DNA of 9,098 nt from Elusimicrobiota bacterium (GTDB lineage Bacteria; Elusimicrobiota; Elusimicrobia; UBA1565; UBA9628). Positions 5,641 to 9,098 of the stretch are shown here, in pieces. The notes beneath the pieces are model-generated. The model saw nothing but the letters and a program-made list of their open reading frames with translations, searched no databases and was not told the DNA's origin. The translations under genes and the position numbers were made by a program. The stretch spans positions 1 to 9,098 of the forward strand of contig JAGWJU010000033.1 of NCBI GenBank assembly GCA_028865585.1, in the 5' to 3' direction. Within the stretch, counting starts at the first letter, position 1; each line of letters begins with the position of its first letter.

Positions 5641-6833
5641 TTCGAATCCTGGCGTTGTCTGTTTCCCTGGCGGCGGGCTCCGCGTCCGCCCAGGCGCCCT
5701 CACAGGCTCCCGCCGCGTCCAGCACCGCCGATTTGGCGGCGCACTCGTCCGCCGCCGAGCCGCAGGCGCCGACTCCAAAGCAGGCCTTGAGCCGGCGCTG
5801 GAGCTTCCTTGAGGCTGCGGCAAAAAACGACGATTATGCCGGCGCGGAATCCGCCATGGTCGACGATTTGAATCTCCTGATTTCCCAAAGCGGGGCTTCT
5901 TCGGACGCGGCTCAAGCGCGCTTTTTGGCGGCGTCATTGGAGGAGCGCGAAGGGCTTCACGAGCAGGCCATGGTTGATCTCCTGCACCTGCTCTACGAGT
6001 TCCCCACCGCGGACGTTTCGATGCAGGCGCAATCCATGTTTCAGGACATCGCCAAGAAGCGCCTGCCCGGCCGCTACAAAGGGGCCGTCGCGAACATCTC
6101 CCAGGCAGCTTCCGGCTCCTCTTCCGCCGATCGGCTGGCGGCGCTCAGCCACCTTTTGGTCCAAGATTTCGGCGCGGAACTCTACGGGCCGATCCGGGGC
6201 GAAATCCGCGGCTTCATGGCGCGCTTTCCGGATTATTCGGGCATGGATCGGGTGCAGTGGGATTTGGTGAGCTTGGATGAGGCTAAGGGGAACAGCCAAG
6301 CCGCGCTGCTTGAAGCCCGGGAATTTTTAGCGCTGTATCCCCGGAGCGCTTTGGCCGAGAAAGCACAATTCAAACTCGGCGCTCTCTACGCGCGGCTGGG
6401 CCTCTATCAGAAGGCGGTGGGCGCCTATCAGGCGTTTACCGCGGCTTATCCGCAGAGCCCCGACGCCGTGTCCGCGCTTTCGCAGATCGCCGCCATCTTC
6501 GCCGAACATTTGGATCAATACGAGATGGCGGTCAAGACCGACGAGATGATCGTCGCGCAAGTTTCCCAGGGACGCCCGGCCGCCGAGGCCCTCTACCAGG
6601 AGGCCGGGCTCTATGACTGCCGCTTCCTGTTCTTCAGCTGCAAGCTGGACGACCCCTCCAAAGCCTTGTCGGTTTATCAGCGCATCGTGAATACCGGGAA
6701 TCTGGATTTCCTGGACCGGAAAGAAGCTGAGCGGGTGAGAAGCCGCATCAACGACTTGAGCAAGAGCGGGGCCAAATCCCAGGCTCCGTCCCAGACGGTT
6801 CAACCGGCCGCGGCCGGAGCGGGAGGACAATAA
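5637..6833 (+). CDS. Secreted TPR-repeat protein of unknown function
   Basis: Counted from ATG 5637 (398 aa). Residues 1-18 are a clean signal peptide with an ASA|QA cleavage site, so the mature protein should be periplasmic. A low-complexity Ala/Ser/Pro/Gln stretch (19-48) follows. The rest is helical, with TPR-like units: about 51-125, 165-235 and most clearly 238-272 (AQFKLGALYARLGLYQKAVGAYQ, then AYPQSP) and 275-310. A last repeat near 315-352 carries two cysteines (C328, C335) that could form a disulfide. The tail is again Gln/Ala/Gly-rich. The pattern recalls BamD/YbgF-type envelope scaffolds, but no lipobox or defining motif is present, so no function is given. GGGAGG lies six bases before the ATG. 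The ATGA overlap with the beta-synthase and the 1-base gap to the gamma-lyase place it firmly inside the sulfur gene pair. Confidence 0.85.
   Translation: MIRILALSVSLAAGSASAQAPSQAPAASSTADLAAHSSAAEPQAPTPKQALSRRWSFLEAAAKNDDYAGAESAMVDDLNLLISQSGASSDAAQARFLAASLEEREGLHEQAMVDLLHLLYEFPTADVSMQAQSMFQDIAKKRLPGRYKGAVANISQAASGSSSADRLAALSHLLVQDFGAELYGPIRGEIRGFMARFPDYSGMDRVQWDLVSLDEAKGNSQAALLEAREFLALYPRSALAEKAQFKLGALYARLGLYQKAVGAYQAFTAAYPQSPDAVSALSQIAAIFAEHLDQYEMAVKTDEMIVAQVSQGRPAAEALYQEAGLYDCRFLFFSCKLDDPSKALSVYQRIVNTGNLDFLDRKEAERVRSRINDLSKSGAKSQAPSQTVQPAAAGAGGQ
6822..6826 (+). promoter_or_regulatory. Shine-Dalgarno sequence for the gamma-lyase gene (GGAGG)
   Basis: GGAGG eight bases before ATG 6835, inside the last codons of the TPR gene. 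It supports independent re-initiation for the enzyme at the end of the operon. Confidence 0.75.
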
Positions 6834-6834
6834 A

Positions 6835-7995
6835 ATGAGCGACGCCAAGAACACCGGATTCTCCACTGTGGCCGTGCACGCGGGGCAGTCTCCCGATGCC
6901 GCGACCGGCGCCGTGATGACTCCCATTTATCAAACTTCGACCTACGCGCAGGAAGCGCCCGGGAGGCACAAGGGCTTCGAATACTCCAGGACGGGCAACC
7001 CGACTCGCGCCGCGCTTGAGGCCAACCTTGCGGCTTTGGAGGACGCGCGGTTCGGCCTGTGTTTCTCCTCGGGCATGGGCGCCATCTCCTCCGTCATCAT
7101 GGCCTTGAGCGCCGGAGATCACGTGGTGTCCGGCAACGACGTCTACGGCGGGACCTACCGGGCGTTTACAAAGGTCTTCTCGCGCCTTGGCATCGATTTT
7201 ACTTTCGTGGACGCGACCGATTTGGGCGCCATCGAGCGGGCCATGACGCCCCGCACCAAGCTTCTCTGGGTTGAAACGCCGTCGAATCCGCTTTTACGCG
7301 TCACGGACATCCGCAAAGCCTGCGTCTTGGCCAAGAAGCGCGGCGCGCTGGCTGCGGTGGACAACACCTTCGCGAGCCCGGCCCTGCAGCGGCCCTTGGC
7401 CTTGGGCGCCGATTTGGTCGCGCATTCCACCACGAAATACCTAGGCGGACACTCGGACGTTGTTGGGGGCTTCGTCGCGACCAGCGATCAGGCGCTTTAC
7501 GAAAGAATTAAGTTCGTGCAAAACTCCGTGGGCGCCGTGCCCGGGCCGATGGACTGCTTTTTGGTTTTGCGTGGGACCAAGACCCTTCCCTTGCGCATGC
7601 GGCGCCACTGCGAGAACGCGATGGCCGTGGCCAAGCACCTGAACGCGCATCCCCAGGTTGCGCGGGTTTATTATCCGGGGCTTTCTGGCCATCCGGGTCA
7701 CCGCATCGCCAAGGCCCAGATGAAAGGTTTCGGCGGAATGATTTCCTTCGAACTCAAAGGCGGGCTTGAGCGTGCCAAGAGGATGATTTCCGCGACCAAT
7801 ATCTTCGCGCTGGCCGAGAGTCTGGGGGGCGTCGAGTCTCTCATCGGCCATCCCGCCACCATGACCCACGCCGCGATTCCCCGCGAAGAGCGCCTGAAGT
7901 CCGGCCTCGCCGACGGGCTCATTCGTCTTTCCGTCGGCATCGAGGACGCGAAAGACTTGATCGCAGATTTGGATCAGGCCCTGCGTAAGAGTTAG
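6835..7995 (+). CDS. Cystathionine gamma-lyase (or gamma-synthase), Cys/Met metabolism PLP enzyme
   Basis: A fold-type I PLP enzyme of the Cys/Met metabolism family, 386 aa, normal length. Visible residues are Y50 and R52 in YSRTGNPTR (these bind PLP of the neighbouring subunit), the SSGMGA phosphate loop (78-83), Y104 stacking on PLP, D176 in VDNTF, S198 and T200, the PLP lysine K201 in STTKYLGGHSD, E334 in SLGGVES, and R364 in LIRLSVGIED for the substrate carboxylate. As a gamma-lyase it would cleave cystathionine to cysteine, 2-oxobutyrate and ammonia. The gamma-synthase reaction uses the same residues and cannot be excluded from sequence alone. The beta-synthase gene two positions upstream favours the lyase and so a complete reverse transsulfuration route. 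The start is ATG 6835 with GGAGG, one base after the TPR stop. It is the last gene of the operon and faces the convergent kinase-like gene 10 bases away. Confidence 0.92.
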   Translation: MSDAKNTGFSTVAVHAGQSPDAATGAVMTPIYQTSTYAQEAPGRHKGFEYSRTGNPTRAALEANLAALEDARFGLCFSSGMGAISSVIMALSAGDHVVSGNDVYGGTYRAFTKVFSRLGIDFTFVDATDLGAIERAMTPRTKLLWVETPSNPLLRVTDIRKACVLAKKRGALAAVDNTFASPALQRPLALGADLVAHSTTKYLGGHSDVVGGFVATSDQALYERIKFVQNSVGAVPGPMDCFLVLRGTKTLPLRMRRHCENAMAVAKHLNAHPQVARVYYPGLSGHPGHRIAKAQMKGFGGMISFELKGGLERAKRMISATNIFALAESLGGVESLIGHPATMTHAAIPREERLKSGLADGLIRLSVGIEDAKDLIADLDQALRKS

Positions 7996-8008
7996 GCGGT
8001 TTGGCCTA
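7993..8008. terminator. Weak inverted repeat formed by the two convergent stop codons
   Basis: TAGGC (7993-7997) pairs with GCCTA (8004-8008) around a 6-base loop; the arms contain the stop codons of both converging genes. There is no run of T on either side and the stem has only five pairs, so a classical intrinsic terminator is not supported. It is listed because the convergent genes leave only ten bases between them and no better terminator was found. Confidence 0.2.
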
Positions 8009-9098
8009 GATTCCCAGTTCCTGACGCACCTCTTCGGCTATCTTTTGGCGTTCCAGTTCATCCGCGACGCCTTCCGAGAGCCGGCGGACAACCTCCGGGT
8101 AGATGGCGTTGAGCACGCTGGGAACGGCATAGCCCCCGAGCTGGCGCAAAGTTTCCCGCTTCCGATCATTCATGGTCATGGGTTCGTGCGAAAAAACCCC
8201 GAAGTCGGCGACGAGAACCCCGCGTCCGTCCTTGGTCACGCGGATGTTTTCATCATGCATGTCCGTAAAGCCTCCGGCGCCAAGAAATCCTCCTCCGGAG
8301 CTTCCGCTCCAGCCCATGCGGTGCAGGCGCACGGCGGCAACCGTGGCGTCCGTAGCGACCTGCCGGAGGATATCGCCGAAAGAGAGTTTCCTCTCGGCCG
8401 CGATGTCCTGCATGAGCGGCGCCGCGTGCTTGAACCGTTCCCCATCGGCATAGCTGAAAAGCAGCAGGCCTAAAGGGATTTTTTCGTCATAGCGCATATT
8501 CTTGCCGTAGAGCCGGGTTTCCCCCGTGAACTGACCGAAGTAGATGGGCTTGACCACGCCGGGGTCTTGGGGACTCTTCTCCCACAGATCCTTGGCTACC
8601 GTGAAGTTTTCAGGTTCGATGTAGGCGCGGTCGGTGTTCTGTCCGGGCATCTTGAGCTCCACGGCGAAAAACCCCTGCGCGTCTTCAACGTAGATGATGT
8701 GGCGGCGGAAGCTTGAACTTACGGGAGCGATGTGGAGTTCTTTATATTGGAAGATGGCCTGGTGCTCCTGGGCCCATGCCAGCGGAGTATCTCCGCCGGC
8801 GAAGTGCCCGGCGTGGTTGAGGTCGTAGTGATAGGTTAGGCGAAGGAAGCTTAAAGCCATTAGGAATTTCGGAAGGCGCTTTGGGTCTGAAAGGAGCGCC
8901 CAAAACGTGGGCATTCTCGTGCGGATCTGGTCGCGGCTTTCCTCGTTGAGCCAAAATTGAGCTCCGGGAATCGGGATCAGCTCGCTTTGAGAGGAAGATT
9001 TGAAAATTTTATTCCACCAGGCCTTGGCTCCGCGGATCGCGGGCACCGGCGCGGCATCGCCGGATATGTTCTTGGTGAGCGCGTTCCAGAAGGACTGC
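8006..9098 (-). CDS. Divergent protein-kinase-like protein (5' end beyond the window)
   Basis: The frame is open to the window edge. A GTG at 9046 is available, but the codons before it (9047-9097) have no stop and read as ordinary protein (QSFWNALTKNISG), so the true start probably lies outside. Counted from GTG 9046 there are 346 residues. The C-terminal part looks like a kinase/aminoglycoside-phosphotransferase fold: a candidate ATP lysine K132 in FFAVELK, acidic residues E144/E146 that could pair with it, a hinge-like LGLLLFSYADGE (192-203), a helix ending LHRMGW (241-246), a catalytic loop TDMHDENI with D262, H264 and N267, and metal-binding D281-F-G. The loop follows the D-x-H-x-x-N form of APH/ABC1-type kinases. 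A Gly/Ser-rich stretch (247-260) sits just before it. The first 100 residues match nothing I know. No signal peptide or membrane helix is seen in the visible part. The substrate is unknown. Convergent to the operon, so independently transcribed. Confidence 0.7.
   Translation of the reverse strand, partial: QSFWNALTKNISGDAAPVPAIRGAKAWWNKIFKSSSQSELIPIPGAQFWLNEESRDQIRTRMPTFWALLSDPKRLPKFLMALSFLRLTYHYDLNHAGHFAGGDTPLAWAQEHQAIFQYKELHIAPVSSSFRRHIIYVEDAQGFFAVELKMPGQNTDRAYIEPENFTVAKDLWEKSPQDPGVVKPIYFGQFTGETRLYGKNMRYDEKIPLGLLLFSYADGERFKHAAPLMQDIAAERKLSFGDILRQVATDATVAAVRLHRMGWSGSSGGGFLGAGGFTDMHDENIRVTKDGRGVLVADFGVFSHEPMTMNDRKRETLRQLGGYAVPSVLNAIYPEVVRRLSEGVADELERQKIAEEVRQELGI

Overview
The window is GC-rich (strongly G/C at third codon positions) and fully bacterial. 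It reads as chromosomal core sequence, not as mobile or accessory DNA. Signal peptides, a PilP-type domain and secreted TPR/Sel1 proteins suggest a Gram-negative, two-membrane organism. The style would fit Elusimicrobiota or another deep-branching GC-rich phylum, but that is an inference and no phylogenetic marker was compared. I see no rRNA, tRNA, CRISPR array, insertion sequence or integrase.

Layout. (1) Positions 1-774, minus strand: an OmpR/PhoB-type response regulator followed 7 bases later by the first 24 codons of a protein with an N-terminal membrane segment, probably its sensor kinase. (2) Positions 775-887: a 113-bp divergent promoter region with a -10 box for each direction and a perfect 12-bp palindrome over the rightward -10. 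(3) Positions 888-7995, plus strand: seven tightly packed genes, probably one operon. They are a secreted Sel1/PilP-like protein, a DoxX-family membrane protein, dnaX, recR, cystathionine beta-synthase with a C-terminal CBS-domain pair, a secreted TPR protein, and cystathionine gamma-lyase/synthase. From dnaX on, each junction is an overlap of a few bases or a 1-base gap, with clear Shine-Dalgarno sequences at dnaX, the beta-synthase, the TPR gene and the gamma-lyase. (4) Positions 8006-9098, minus strand, convergent: a divergent protein-kinase-like protein whose reading frame stays open to the window edge.

How the genes work together. dnaX and recR form the widespread clamp-loader/recombination-repair pair, here without the small ybaB gene that usually lies between them. 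The beta-synthase and gamma-lyase together would perform reverse transsulfuration (homocysteine + serine to cystathionine to cysteine). A secreted TPR protein of unknown role is translationally coupled between these two enzymes.

No complete novel system is evident. The points most worth a second look are the Sel1+PilP-like fusion behind an apparently leaderless promoter, the TPR gene inside the sulfur pair, and the kinase-like protein with a Gly/Ser-rich insertion just before its catalytic loop.
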